NCBI GenBank assembly: GCA_025149285.1
Contig: CP102274.1
Coordinates: forward strand, 3,622,001-3,686,000
Reading direction: 5' to 3'
Origin: Hungatella hathewayi
GTDB lineage: Bacteria; Bacillota; Clostridia; Lachnospirales; Lachnospiraceae
DNA length: 64,000 nt
Translations under genes and position numbers: made by a program
Shown here: one piece after another, positions 8,829-16,953 of the stretch
Layout: each line of letters opens with the position of its first letter
How positions within the stretch are numbered: the first letter of the stretch is position 1
The notes under the pieces: model-generated
Seen by the model: only the letters and a program-made list of their open reading frames with translations
Database searches by the model: none
What the model was told of the DNA's origin: nothing

Positions 8829-9815
8829 CTATCGAACCTGAATTTTCTTTTTTTGAACATGAATATACCAGATACATGCACCAATTGCCGCTGCTAAAGC
8901 AGCCCCAGCCAGAACCATTGCCCATGTCATATCCATGTCTATAACGACTCCGTACCTGCTCTGGTTTCCAGCCGCATCAACTGCCGTAATCTCATAAATC
9001 CCCGGCCGTTCCAGTTTAGAACCGTCTAAATTCCAGGAGAAGCTTCCGTCTGTCACCCTGATGGTAATGTCCGCCTCATCGGCATAGACGGAGATGCCTC
9101 CTTTCGAGTACCCGCCATCCTTTACACCATCGATCTCCAGGAACGGCGCCTTCGTATCCCGCACAAGGACAGATTCACAGACTGGCAGTCCTTCCTTTAC
9201 CGGATTCCATAAAAAACGGTAGCTTCCATCTTCTTTCAGCCGCTGCCAGTCAGGCGAATCTCCAGGTACACGCTGTCCGTTTTTTTCCACATATCCAATC
9301 TGATATCCCTCCGGTGCATTGATATAATCCAGCCGATTCTCTGCTTTTCCCGGAATAAAGAAATAAAAACAGCTCTGATAGACATTGTCATCTTCATATA
9401 AAGTAAACTCCGGCATTGCCGCCTCGCCATAAAGCTGGTCTATCGTCGGTTCCGGAACGTCTTCTGCCAGAATCTCCGGAAGTGCCATCGCTTTCAGACA
9501 GTAGTAGCCCGGCTCAGTAATAATCTGCCCTGACTCGTATGCCATCGCCTCCCCATCCCGGGTCAGCGTATAAATCAGTTCCCCAGTGTCAAACTCCATC
9601 ACTACACTGCGGCTGGTTATCATACGGTTCGGAACGTTTGTCCGGAACGTTTTTTTATTCGCAAAGGTCTGTGTATACATCTTAGCTGCAGAATCATAGC
9701 CCTGAACGAGATGATCCTGTACTGCAGAGGACGAAACCGTTTCTGTCTGTGCAAAAGCGTTGAAGGCTGTCAGCAGACTGAACACGGAAACAAAAAAAAT
9801 GCCCCGCCCTTTCAT
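8829..9815 (-). CDS. Secreted, C-terminally membrane-anchored surface protein with beta repeat
   Basis: 328 residues. The signal peptide ends near NAFAQ (residue 23) and a transmembrane helix near residues 295-315 is followed by a basic tail KKKIQVR. The first ectodomain unit has the pattern Y-x-F-ANKKTFRTNVPN...LTRDGEAMAYESG...PGYY. Near the C-terminus a Big/Ig-like unit ends in YEITAVDAAGNQS. The same two modules, and a similar basic end (DQMKVR), occur in the larger protein at 16954-19029, so the two are paralogues. Family knowledge is lacking; I read it as an extracellular component of the type IV secretion apparatus or an adhesin displayed with it (inference). It overlaps the upstream gene by 4 bases (ATGA). 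Confidence 0.8.
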   Translation of the reverse strand: MKGRGIFFVSVFSLLTAFNAFAQTETVSSSAVQDHLVQGYDSAAKMYTQTFANKKTFRTNVPNRMITSRSVVMEFDTGELIYTLTRDGEAMAYESGQIITEPGYYCLKAMALPEILAEDVPEPTIDQLYGEAAMPEFTLYEDDNVYQSCFYFFIPGKAENRLDYINAPEGYQIGYVEKNGQRVPGDSPDWQRLKEDGSYRFLWNPVKEGLPVCESVLVRDTKAPFLEIDGVKDGGYSKGGISVYADEADITIRVTDGSFSWNLDGSKLERPGIYEITAVDAAGNQSRYGVVIDMDMTWAMVLAGAALAAAIGACIWYIHVQKKKIQVR

Positions 9816-10063
9816 AAAGTTCGTCCTTCTATCTGATTCTGCTTTTCCAACCCTTTTTCCATACTCTTCTTAGAAACAGCATTCCCGGTACCGATCCCCT
9901 CCATGGCCATCAGTTCTTCAAAGGTAACCGCTCTGCGATAAGACTCTTCCGCCCGTTTCACCGAGCTCTCATAACCTCCGGCACGCCGGGCCTTTTCCAC
10001 CTTCATCTGCCGAAGTTCTCTCTCCCAGTTTTTTCGATTCTCCGGATCGTCAAAATAAGCCAT
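9812..10063 (-). CDS. Small charged protein of the secretion operon, unknown function
   Basis: 83 residues with no signal peptide or membrane helix. Very rich in Lys, Arg and Glu (ENRKNWERELRQMKVEKARR), so probably a soluble helical cytoplasmic protein. It lies 6 bases after the lipoprotein gene and overlaps the next gene by 4 bases, so it is translationally embedded in the operon and very likely real. I do not recognise a family. A chaperone, adaptor or ATPase-binding role would fit its size and position but is not shown by the sequence. Confidence 0.75.
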   Translation of the reverse strand: MAYFDDPENRKNWERELRQMKVEKARRAGGYESSVKRAEESYRRAVTFEELMAMEGIGTGNAVSKKSMEKGLEKQNQIEGRTL

Positions 10064-10069
10064 TGTCTG

Positions 10070-10717
10070 TCACTCTCCCTTTTTTCTGCCTGCTGCCAAA
10101 CGTATCAAATCCATACTGCTGCTGTATAAATATCTGGACAGGACTGGCTGATCCTTCAGTTGAGAGATCAGATAACCGCTGCCGCTGTGTTCCTCCATAA
10201 ATACCTCTCCATCCGATCCCTCCAGCATAATTCCATCCAGTACGCCGTTTACCAGATCCTGCTCCATGGAATTTCTGTTCTGATAACTGTTTAGCTGTAA
10301 TCCTCCGGACAGAACCAGCTGACTTTCCGGAAATCCAGCCGGATAACCGATCTTCTTTCCCTCCAGTTCCTTACTGTACCGGTATGGCTGATTCCCAATC
10401 ACCACAGCGTTAGCAGGCTCTCCTACAGCCAGTGACCAGATACCAATCTTTATTCTCTCTTCGCGCTCCGGCAAGCCAATTCCCGCATCACAGTTGCCCT
10501 GAGAAATCTCATCAAACAACCGGTCTTCTGCCACAGAGACGATCTCCACCGGTCGGTTCCAGGCTTTGGACAGTTCTTCCGTCAGCCCGGACAGATTCTC
10601 TCCGCCGCTCTCCACGGCCAGCCGTATCACCTGACTTTCCGTCTCCTGACGCATACACCCGCACATGGAGAGAACCAGGAGCGCCAAAGCTGTTATCATT
10701 CTCCATTTGAGTTTCAT
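10070..10717 (-). CDS. Lipoprotein resembling a solute-binding protein (SBP family 3-like)
   Basis: 215 residues with signal peptide and lipobox SMCGC (acceptor Cys near residue 21). The mature part shows the layout of family 3 periplasmic binding proteins: an early LAVESGGENLSGLTEELSKAW, a DAGIG segment, and a strand-helix GKKIGYPAGFPESQLVL. A transport partner is absent: no ABC permease or ATPase lies nearby. The gene is 11 bases after virB4 and 6 before the 83-residue gene, so it belongs to the secretion operon. It could be a cell-surface ligand sensor for the apparatus (inference). It is short for the family, so the fold call is moderate. Confidence 0.7.
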   Translation of the reverse strand: MKLKWRMITALALLVLSMCGCMRQETESQVIRLAVESGGENLSGLTEELSKAWNRPVEIVSVAEDRLFDEISQGNCDAGIGLPEREERIKIGIWSLAVGEPANAVVIGNQPYRYSKELEGKKIGYPAGFPESQLVLSGGLQLNSYQNRNSMEQDLVNGVLDGIMLEGSDGEVFMEEHSGSGYLISQLKDQPVLSRYLYSSSMDLIRLAAGRKKGE

Positions 10718-10728
10718 GAAGCCTCCCT

Positions 10729-13470
10729 CTATTCAAACATACGCACCATGCTGTCGTCAGCCGTAATCTCAATGCTGCTCCTGCTGGCCGGTGACGTTAC
10801 TACAAACGCATGTCCGCGGCCATTATTCACGATTTCATCCTGCTCTGTTTCGTTGATCTCTCCTGCTTTTTCATACAGACGGCATAAGTCGTGCATGTCA
10901 TTCGGTGCCATCGGGAAGATAAAGGAATACTGACTGGCATTAATAATTGCCGTAGACTTTCTTGCCAGTTCTTCCGTTCCCACAAAATCCTTTACATTCT
11001 GTGTGATGACCACCTGCATACCGTTATACTTACGGATTCGTTTTGCAAGCTGGAACATGAAATCCAGTGCTATTGGATATTTCTCATCGATAAACACGTG
11101 AGCTTCATCCACAACTACAATAATTTTCCGGCTGGCATGGTACTTCTCATTGTAATCCCTGTTCTTGATGATCTCATTATCAAGCCATTTCAGAATCAGC
11201 AGCATCTGAGCGTTGGCCACGGTGTTGTTCTTATTGGCCAGAAGGGACTGGAAATTAAATACCGTGAAGTTTTCCTTCACATCCAGGGTAGAAGGACCGT
11301 TCCATAAATGAGAGTTTCTTCCTCCTGTGGAAAACTTCGAAATATAGCTGATTAACACTCTTAAGTGGTTTTTCATATAATCACTGTCTGATGCCTGATA
11401 GTCTGTCAGAAGCTTATCGTATAAATCATCAAAGGTAGGGTAATCCTCCGGCCCAAGGAGATTTAAATTGGTAGTCTCGTCAATCCCCTTTTCATCGTAG
11501 ACTCGAATCACAATATTATTTAAAAATTCCATGGAATCCGTATCGATTCCGGGAAGAATCTGTTTAAAATACTCCTCCAGGAACTGAAGATGGACTGCAT
11601 AGCTTACATTGTTTTCTTCTTCCCCACTCTCATCATCGTTCAGGGCCGTGATAATGTGGAAGGGATTGATGCGGCCCTGTGTGGCGCTTCCCACGTCAAT
11701 CCAGTTGCCGTGAAGGCTCTTGGCCAGAGCCGTATACTCATTTTCCGGATCCAGAATAAAAATCTTGCTGTTTTCCGCCGCCAGATTGGTCAGCATCATC
11801 TTCGTGGCAAAGGATTTTCCGCCTCCGGATTTACCTATGACGACCATATTACTGTTCACGCGGTTTCTGTCACGGACGAAAAAGTCAATAAACACGGGAA
11901 GTCCGGCAGAATGACCAATGCGGAAGCCTCCTTTGTCATGGATATGGCTGTACACGAACGGAAAAACGGCTGCTACTGAGTTGGAGTGTATACCTCTGGC
12001 CTTTTTAGCAAAAGGATCATATCTGGATACCTGGGAACCCACGAACATCTCAAACTGACGAAGGAACATATCGCTGGTACGAAAGGACTGTTCCGCCAAA
12101 AGCCGCTTGACACGCCGTTTCATATCGCTGACCTGAACTGGCTCTCCCTCTGTTTTATTCTTCCCAAGCCGCCTCTCTGTTTCCTCATAATCATAGAGCG
12201 TCATATAGATGCTGACGTTAAATAACTGTTCATTATCACTCTGAAGCATCAAAAGCAAGTTCTGCAGCGTTTCAATATGACCAGCCAGCTCGATTAAACG
12301 GCTCTCTTTGTTCGTATTCGCTTCCTGCCCCCTTAACTCGTCAATGGAGCGATCAATATTACGCACGGCCTTAAAACGGTCTACAGGAGTCAGCTTCATG
12401 ATTACCTTCGTATTTTCCATATTAAAAATACTGTGTCCCCAGGCATTGCCGACCTCTGTGGGATAATTGACGATCTTTAAGTTGTGGGTGACCACATCGT
12501 CGATCTTTACCGTGCGCGTCCCGAATTCCACACATTCCGGAATGATCCACGCCTTATACTCCTCCGGCTTCAGCGTCTCGATCTCCCGCTCATCGAAATC
12601 TCTCGTCATATTGTATTTTAAAAATACCGCAAGCTCTTTTTCATCTAACAGCTTTACGGGAAGGCCGCCGCCATCCAGCGTCTGAAGGACCGACCTGGTC
12701 ATATCACTTAGGGATTTACTGTTTTTATCGTAGAGAACCAGGTAGTGGAACGAGTCGTAGACCTTATCGTCAAAATTGATTCGTTCAATCTCCATAATCC
12801 GGTCATAGATAATCTCGACTCTCGTCGTCAGCTCGTCCTCATTAATGATATCGTTATAAAATGCTTCCTTTAAGCTCTCCATCTTCTGGAATTCATACTG
12901 GATGGTCTCATCATAGAGAATCGGCCGCTCCACCTTCACGATGGAGGCGCCCCGGTTACTTCCGGTAACCATGCGGAGCGCAGCGCCAAACACCCTCTCT
13001 ATCATATAATCCTGGCGTTTTTCCGCCATGAAGCGGAATTCCACCGGCGATATCCCGATCACGGAGGCAACGTAGCTGTCGCCGTACAGGATTTCATTTC
13101 CCTTAATTCCCGTAAACGCCATGACATCCTCTACGTTTACGTTCTTTCCTGATTTTTTCTTCGCCTTTCCTTTGGCCTCTGCCGTCTCCTGGCCGCTCTC
13201 CTTTTCCCCATTTCTCTTTACCACCTTCGGATGGGCAAAATAGCGGAGAATGTAGAGAACAGCCTCATAGTTTTTATCTTCGTCAATGGGAACCAAAAGG
13301 ACGCCGAAGATAATAATGAGCACCATAGTCAGGGGAAGCTTAAAGGGAAGCGATGACATCACAACCATGGCCACCAGAAAGATGCCGATCATACCTATTA
13401 TCAGGTCAATGATATCGACACCTTTAAAGAACTCGATGGACACTTTTGTTTTTTTCGGTATAATTCTCAT
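10729..13470 (-). CDS. virB4: VirB4-family type IV secretion ATPase with N-terminal PrgI-like membrane region
   Basis: 913 residues. Two N-terminal hydrophobic helices (about residues 18-65) precede a Lys-rich linker, as in VirB4 proteins fused to a PrgI-like domain. The C-terminal half has the HerA/FtsK ATPase core: Walker A GKSGGGKS near residues 545-552, FILDPENEY, and Walker B IIVVVDEAHVF near 785. A late AKRIRKYNGMQVVITQNVKDF segment is typical of VirB4/TraE. Family knowledge: VirB4 powers assembly and substrate transfer at the cytoplasmic face. Its presence with VirD4, VirB6-like and VirB2-like genes identifies the locus as type IV secretion. Length is normal and nothing is missing. Confidence 0.95.
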   Translation of the reverse strand: MRIIPKKTKVSIEFFKGVDIIDLIIGMIGIFLVAMVVMSSLPFKLPLTMVLIIIFGVLLVPIDEDKNYEAVLYILRYFAHPKVVKRNGEKESGQETAEAKGKAKKKSGKNVNVEDVMAFTGIKGNEILYGDSYVASVIGISPVEFRFMAEKRQDYMIERVFGAALRMVTGSNRGASIVKVERPILYDETIQYEFQKMESLKEAFYNDIINEDELTTRVEIIYDRIMEIERINFDDKVYDSFHYLVLYDKNSKSLSDMTRSVLQTLDGGGLPVKLLDEKELAVFLKYNMTRDFDEREIETLKPEEYKAWIIPECVEFGTRTVKIDDVVTHNLKIVNYPTEVGNAWGHSIFNMENTKVIMKLTPVDRFKAVRNIDRSIDELRGQEANTNKESRLIELAGHIETLQNLLLMLQSDNEQLFNVSIYMTLYDYEETERRLGKNKTEGEPVQVSDMKRRVKRLLAEQSFRTSDMFLRQFEMFVGSQVSRYDPFAKKARGIHSNSVAAVFPFVYSHIHDKGGFRIGHSAGLPVFIDFFVRDRNRVNSNMVVIGKSGGGKSFATKMMLTNLAAENSKIFILDPENEYTALAKSLHGNWIDVGSATQGRINPFHIITALNDDESGEEENNVSYAVHLQFLEEYFKQILPGIDTDSMEFLNNIVIRVYDEKGIDETTNLNLLGPEDYPTFDDLYDKLLTDYQASDSDYMKNHLRVLISYISKFSTGGRNSHLWNGPSTLDVKENFTVFNFQSLLANKNNTVANAQMLLILKWLDNEIIKNRDYNEKYHASRKIIVVVDEAHVFIDEKYPIALDFMFQLAKRIRKYNGMQVVITQNVKDFVGTEELARKSTAIINASQYSFIFPMAPNDMHDLCRLYEKAGEINETEQDEIVNNGRGHAFVVTSPASRSSIEITADDSMVRMFE

Positions 13471-13497
13471 GGTTTCACCTCTTTTTTATCCTTTACA

Positions 13498-15666
13498 TTA
13501 CGTATCGCTTCCCGGCAAATCGGATTTATCCTTCTGTTTCGACGATTCCGATGTTTTGGGTGGTTCCGGCGGTATCGGTGCTTCCGACGGTTTCGGTGGT
13601 TCCGACGTTTTGGGCGGTTCCGACACTTTAGGCGGTTCCGGCGGTATCGGAGTTTCCGATGCTTCCAGCGTTTCTGATGGTTTCGACGCTTCCGACGTTT
13701 TTGGTGGTTCCGGCGGTATCGGAGTTTCCGACGGTTTCGACGGAGCCGATGGTTCCGGCGCTTCCGACGGTTTCGACGGAGCCGATGGTTTCGACGGAGC
13801 CGATGGTTTCGGCGGTATCGGCGGTTTTGGCGGTTCCGACGGTATCGGCGATCCCGGTGGTTTCGGCGGTCCCGGTGGTTTCGGTGATTCTCCACCGCCT
13901 ACGGACAGCCCGCCTTTACGGAGCCCCTCGATAATTGGATTTTTAGCTGTCTTCTTATCGTAACTGCTTCTAATGGACTTAAGCTGATACCCAAATCCTT
14001 CCTCAATGCTGCTCATTTCATTGTTCTTTCTCAGATCTGACATCTCGGATCTCTCATCCAGGTCACGTTGCAGATTATGAATCTTCTGCCCCACTTTCTT
14101 TGAGCCGTGCTCCAGATTATATATAATACCGGATTTTCCTCTTACTTTGTTAAGCTGCTTCTTGATATCCTTCATCTGTTCGCCGCCCTTTAACTGGAAC
14201 TTCCCATTGCTGACCACCTTCCCGGTGCGGTCTCTGGAAGCAGTTCCCAGTCCGGCCTTCTCAGCCCGGACCAGAGAACGCGTATGGCGGCTTTCATTCA
14301 GTGAGCGAAGCCTGGAAGCACCCTGTATATCGCCTCTGGCCTGCATGGCCGAGGCTGCCTGCTCATTCCTCTTATACTCCCTCTCCCCTTTTATAAACGC
14401 CTTGCCTTCCCTCTTCATCGTTCGCTGTTCCTTACCGGCCGACCATTTGGCCGCGCCGCCACGCACCATACGGGTTCCGCCCAGCAGGGCGCCTGCCATC
14501 ATGGCCGATGTCTGCTGGCTGGCGGCCTGCTCCGCCGAGCCGGTCTGGGCATCGACGATGGAGGTCAATAGTGAGCCGCCGTTTTTCACTGCCATAATAG
14601 ACCCGAGGATAAAGAGAAGCTTCGTAAGCGCCGTGTAGGCCTGCTGAGCTGCATTCCCCGACTCGGCGACTCCTGCCGATAAGATGATCGTATCACTGGT
14701 AATTAAAGGCACCAGGATCAGGAAGAGATTGAGCAGTATCAGCGTCCCCATCCCGGTAATCGCTTTTCCGATAAAGGTATTTTTCCATCTTTGGAATTTC
14801 TCTCCTCCATCTAGCGTCATGGTGGCCACAAAAAAGGGCGATGCCAGATACAGAAGAATCATCTCAAACATTCTCTGTATAAATACAAAGCTGATGCTGC
14901 ACAGATTCCAGATCATAAAGAGAGAGCAGAGATAGGCCGTGATGTAGTCCACCTTTGCAAGGTCCAGCACCTTCTTCGTATTGGCGATGTCGGTCCACAG
15001 ACCGCCAGATAAATCACCTACCCCCTTTCCCGTCTTAAATGCCCCCATGGCGCATGTCCTGAACAACTCATCCGCTATGGTCACGGCGCTGCCTCCCGGG
15101 GCGGTCACCTGGCTGGTCACCTGAATCAGCAGGCTGCTGAGCTGAAATCCCGCCACACACATGACCGGAACCAGGAGAAATGATATGACAGCCTTCAGAC
15201 AGTAGTTCAGTACAACGCCGATAGGCCTTCTGTTGTCTGTCTCCAAATCAAAGATTGAACGGCTCAGCGAGATAAACGCAAACACAAACGCGAACAGTAC
15301 CGCTATATAAGTCATATATTTGATAGCCCGGCCTACCGTTCCTTCTCCAAAGATCAGGATATTAATCAGGGACCACTGCTTTCCTTCATAGGTCACATAC
15401 TCAGCTCCAGAAAAAATCTTGGCCGCCCGTTCAATCGTATCGATGAGATACAGAAGCTTCTGAAAAATATAGAAAAACGCATCGGCCATGGCGCTTTTTA
15501 CCGCATCGACGATAGCGTTGGCCACCGGATTGAGCACCGCCTCAAAAATCGGCCCGAAAATAGTCTTAAAGAGCCAGGAAATCGCCTTGGAAATCCCGCT
15601 GAACACCCACTCGGCAATTTTGTCGAAGATGCCTAAATACGTATACATATACTGACTGGTTCCCAT
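13498..15666 (-). CDS. VirB6/TrbL-like polytopic membrane protein with long Pro-rich C-terminal tail
   Basis: 722 residues. The first 370 or so hold several hydrophobic segments in a VirB6/TrbL arrangement (start MGTSQYMYTYLGIFDKIAEW). A hydrophilic region with Lys/Arg/Glu helices follows (about 400-580). The last roughly 140 residues are low-complexity, built from units such as PPKPSE, PEPSAPSKPSE and PIPPEPPK, ending QKDKSDLPGSDT. The corresponding DNA (about 13530-13905) is a run of imperfect short repeats that could change length by slippage. VirB6 proteins form the inner-membrane channel. A Pro-rich tail of this kind is not standard and may cross or bind the cell wall, or dock cytoplasmic partners, depending on topology. 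ATG is preceded by GGAGGAG. Confidence 0.85.
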   Translation of the reverse strand: MGTSQYMYTYLGIFDKIAEWVFSGISKAISWLFKTIFGPIFEAVLNPVANAIVDAVKSAMADAFFYIFQKLLYLIDTIERAAKIFSGAEYVTYEGKQWSLINILIFGEGTVGRAIKYMTYIAVLFAFVFAFISLSRSIFDLETDNRRPIGVVLNYCLKAVISFLLVPVMCVAGFQLSSLLIQVTSQVTAPGGSAVTIADELFRTCAMGAFKTGKGVGDLSGGLWTDIANTKKVLDLAKVDYITAYLCSLFMIWNLCSISFVFIQRMFEMILLYLASPFFVATMTLDGGEKFQRWKNTFIGKAITGMGTLILLNLFLILVPLITSDTIILSAGVAESGNAAQQAYTALTKLLFILGSIMAVKNGGSLLTSIVDAQTGSAEQAASQQTSAMMAGALLGGTRMVRGGAAKWSAGKEQRTMKREGKAFIKGEREYKRNEQAASAMQARGDIQGASRLRSLNESRHTRSLVRAEKAGLGTASRDRTGKVVSNGKFQLKGGEQMKDIKKQLNKVRGKSGIIYNLEHGSKKVGQKIHNLQRDLDERSEMSDLRKNNEMSSIEEGFGYQLKSIRSSYDKKTAKNPIIEGLRKGGLSVGGGESPKPPGPPKPPGSPIPSEPPKPPIPPKPSAPSKPSAPSKPSEAPEPSAPSKPSETPIPPEPPKTSEASKPSETLEASETPIPPEPPKVSEPPKTSEPPKPSEAPIPPEPPKTSESSKQKDKSDLPGSDT

Positions 15667-15683
15667 AGATCTCCTCCTCTCTC

Positions 15684-16931
15684 TTATTTTTTGCCGCGGA
15701 ATGCATGGCTTCCGCTGGCTGCCACGCTTCGCGCCGTCATGGCGATGGCCGTCAGACTGCCCATCGCCGACTCGGATGACTGGGCCGCCTGCGGATTGAT
15801 CACCTGCAGGAGAATGCCGGAGCCCTTCTTTACCGCAATACAGCTTCCCAATACCAGAAGCAGACGAATCATCGCATTGACCGTGCTGTTCTTGCTGTAT
15901 TCAATATCTCCCATAAAGATGGGAAGGAAGATCATAAACAGCCGCATAATCACCACGATCCCGTAGCTGGCAAGACATTTCGCTATAAACATCTCCCGCC
16001 ATGCGCTAAACCGGCTCCCGCCGTCAAGCGGCATGGAGGCTACGAAAAACGGCGATATGATATACAGCAGCACCACCTCAAAAAATCGCTGTATAAACAG
16101 GAAAACGGCGCTGAACATGACAAATACCATAAAAATACAGCACAGATATCCGCTTACGTAATCTACCTTCGTCGCGTCAAAATCGTTTTTCAGCGCATTG
16201 TCATCCGTGTATTTTGCCGCCCCCGTGTAATAGCTCTTCCACGGGTCGGCATTCAGGGGGTCGTGGATGGTAGCCGTCGTATTCTTTGCAGCGCTTAACG
16301 TCGTTGAAATAAAGATCACGTTAGCCACCCGGATTCCGTCAGACTTAATCTCGGAAGGGTTATCCATGGACGCCACCTGGATACTCTTATCCACCACAGT
16401 CAAAAGGTTGTTGGTCAGGCCTATGGTTGCAATCACCAGCACCTGCACAAGGATATACGTAAGCAGCGCCTTCCATAGATCATGAAGGACATCCCGCACT
16501 TTTCTGCCCGTATCCGTATAGTTTGCCGCCGCCTGAGCACAGGCGATAACTGTAAAAATGGTACAAAGACTCAGGCTGACTATGAATATCCCTGTAAAGG
16601 CCTTCTTAACCGGACCGTAGTTGATAAAGAAATTCAGCATATAGTCTTCCAGTGCAAAGCCTCCCTGAGGGGAATAGACCTTCCTCGCACCGGACAGAAA
16701 ATCAAAAATCGTCTGTGAGAAATCTACCATGGACAAAAGCGATGTATAGATAGCATAAAATACCCCGGCCAGCATCTTTACGATCATGTCGCCAAGGAAA
16801 TCCAAAAATCCCGTAAAGATGGGATCCAGAATCTTGACAATCGCGTCAATGATCGGCTTCAGCAGATGATCTCCGAGCCACTTTATGAAATTAAATCCGA
16901 GAGGTATCATATACACTCTGTCCATCTGCAT
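15684..16931 (-). CDS. Second VirB6/TrbL-like polytopic membrane protein
   Basis: 415 residues with about six hydrophobic segments. Blocks LLYIISPFFVASMPLDGGSRFSAWREMFIAKC and LLVLGSCIAVKKGSGIL are closely similar to LLYLASPFFVATMTLDGG... and LLFILGSIMAVKNGGSLL in the neighbouring protein at 13498-15666. So the two are paralogues, here without the Pro-rich tail. A TrbL/VirB6 role in the membrane channel is likely. It lies 17 bases upstream of its paralogue, and 22 after the surface-protein gene, with RBS AAAGGGAG. Two VirB6-like proteins side by side suggest a heteromeric channel (inference). Confidence 0.87.
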   Translation of the reverse strand: MQMDRVYMIPLGFNFIKWLGDHLLKPIIDAIVKILDPIFTGFLDFLGDMIVKMLAGVFYAIYTSLLSMVDFSQTIFDFLSGARKVYSPQGGFALEDYMLNFFINYGPVKKAFTGIFIVSLSLCTIFTVIACAQAAANYTDTGRKVRDVLHDLWKALLTYILVQVLVIATIGLTNNLLTVVDKSIQVASMDNPSEIKSDGIRVANVIFISTTLSAAKNTTATIHDPLNADPWKSYYTGAAKYTDDNALKNDFDATKVDYVSGYLCCIFMVFVMFSAVFLFIQRFFEVVLLYIISPFFVASMPLDGGSRFSAWREMFIAKCLASYGIVVIMRLFMIFLPIFMGDIEYSKNSTVNAMIRLLLVLGSCIAVKKGSGILLQVINPQAAQSSESAMGSLTAIAMTARSVAASGSHAFRGKK

Positions 16932-16953
16932 GTCATCTCCCTTTCCTGTCTGC

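Noticed and set aside
13467..13895. Arg/His-rich minus frame resembling a basic nucleic-acid-binding protein
   Set aside because: Out-of-frame translation of the DNA repeats encoding the Pro-rich tail; composition is a by-product.
13530..13905. Possible CRISPR array or tandem-repeat array
   Set aside because: No constant repeat with variable spacers; it is codon-level low complexity inside a long frame.
13286..13963. Gly/Ser/Asp-rich plus-strand frame, silk-like
   Set aside because: Antisense reading of the same Pro-codon repeats; no ribosome site.
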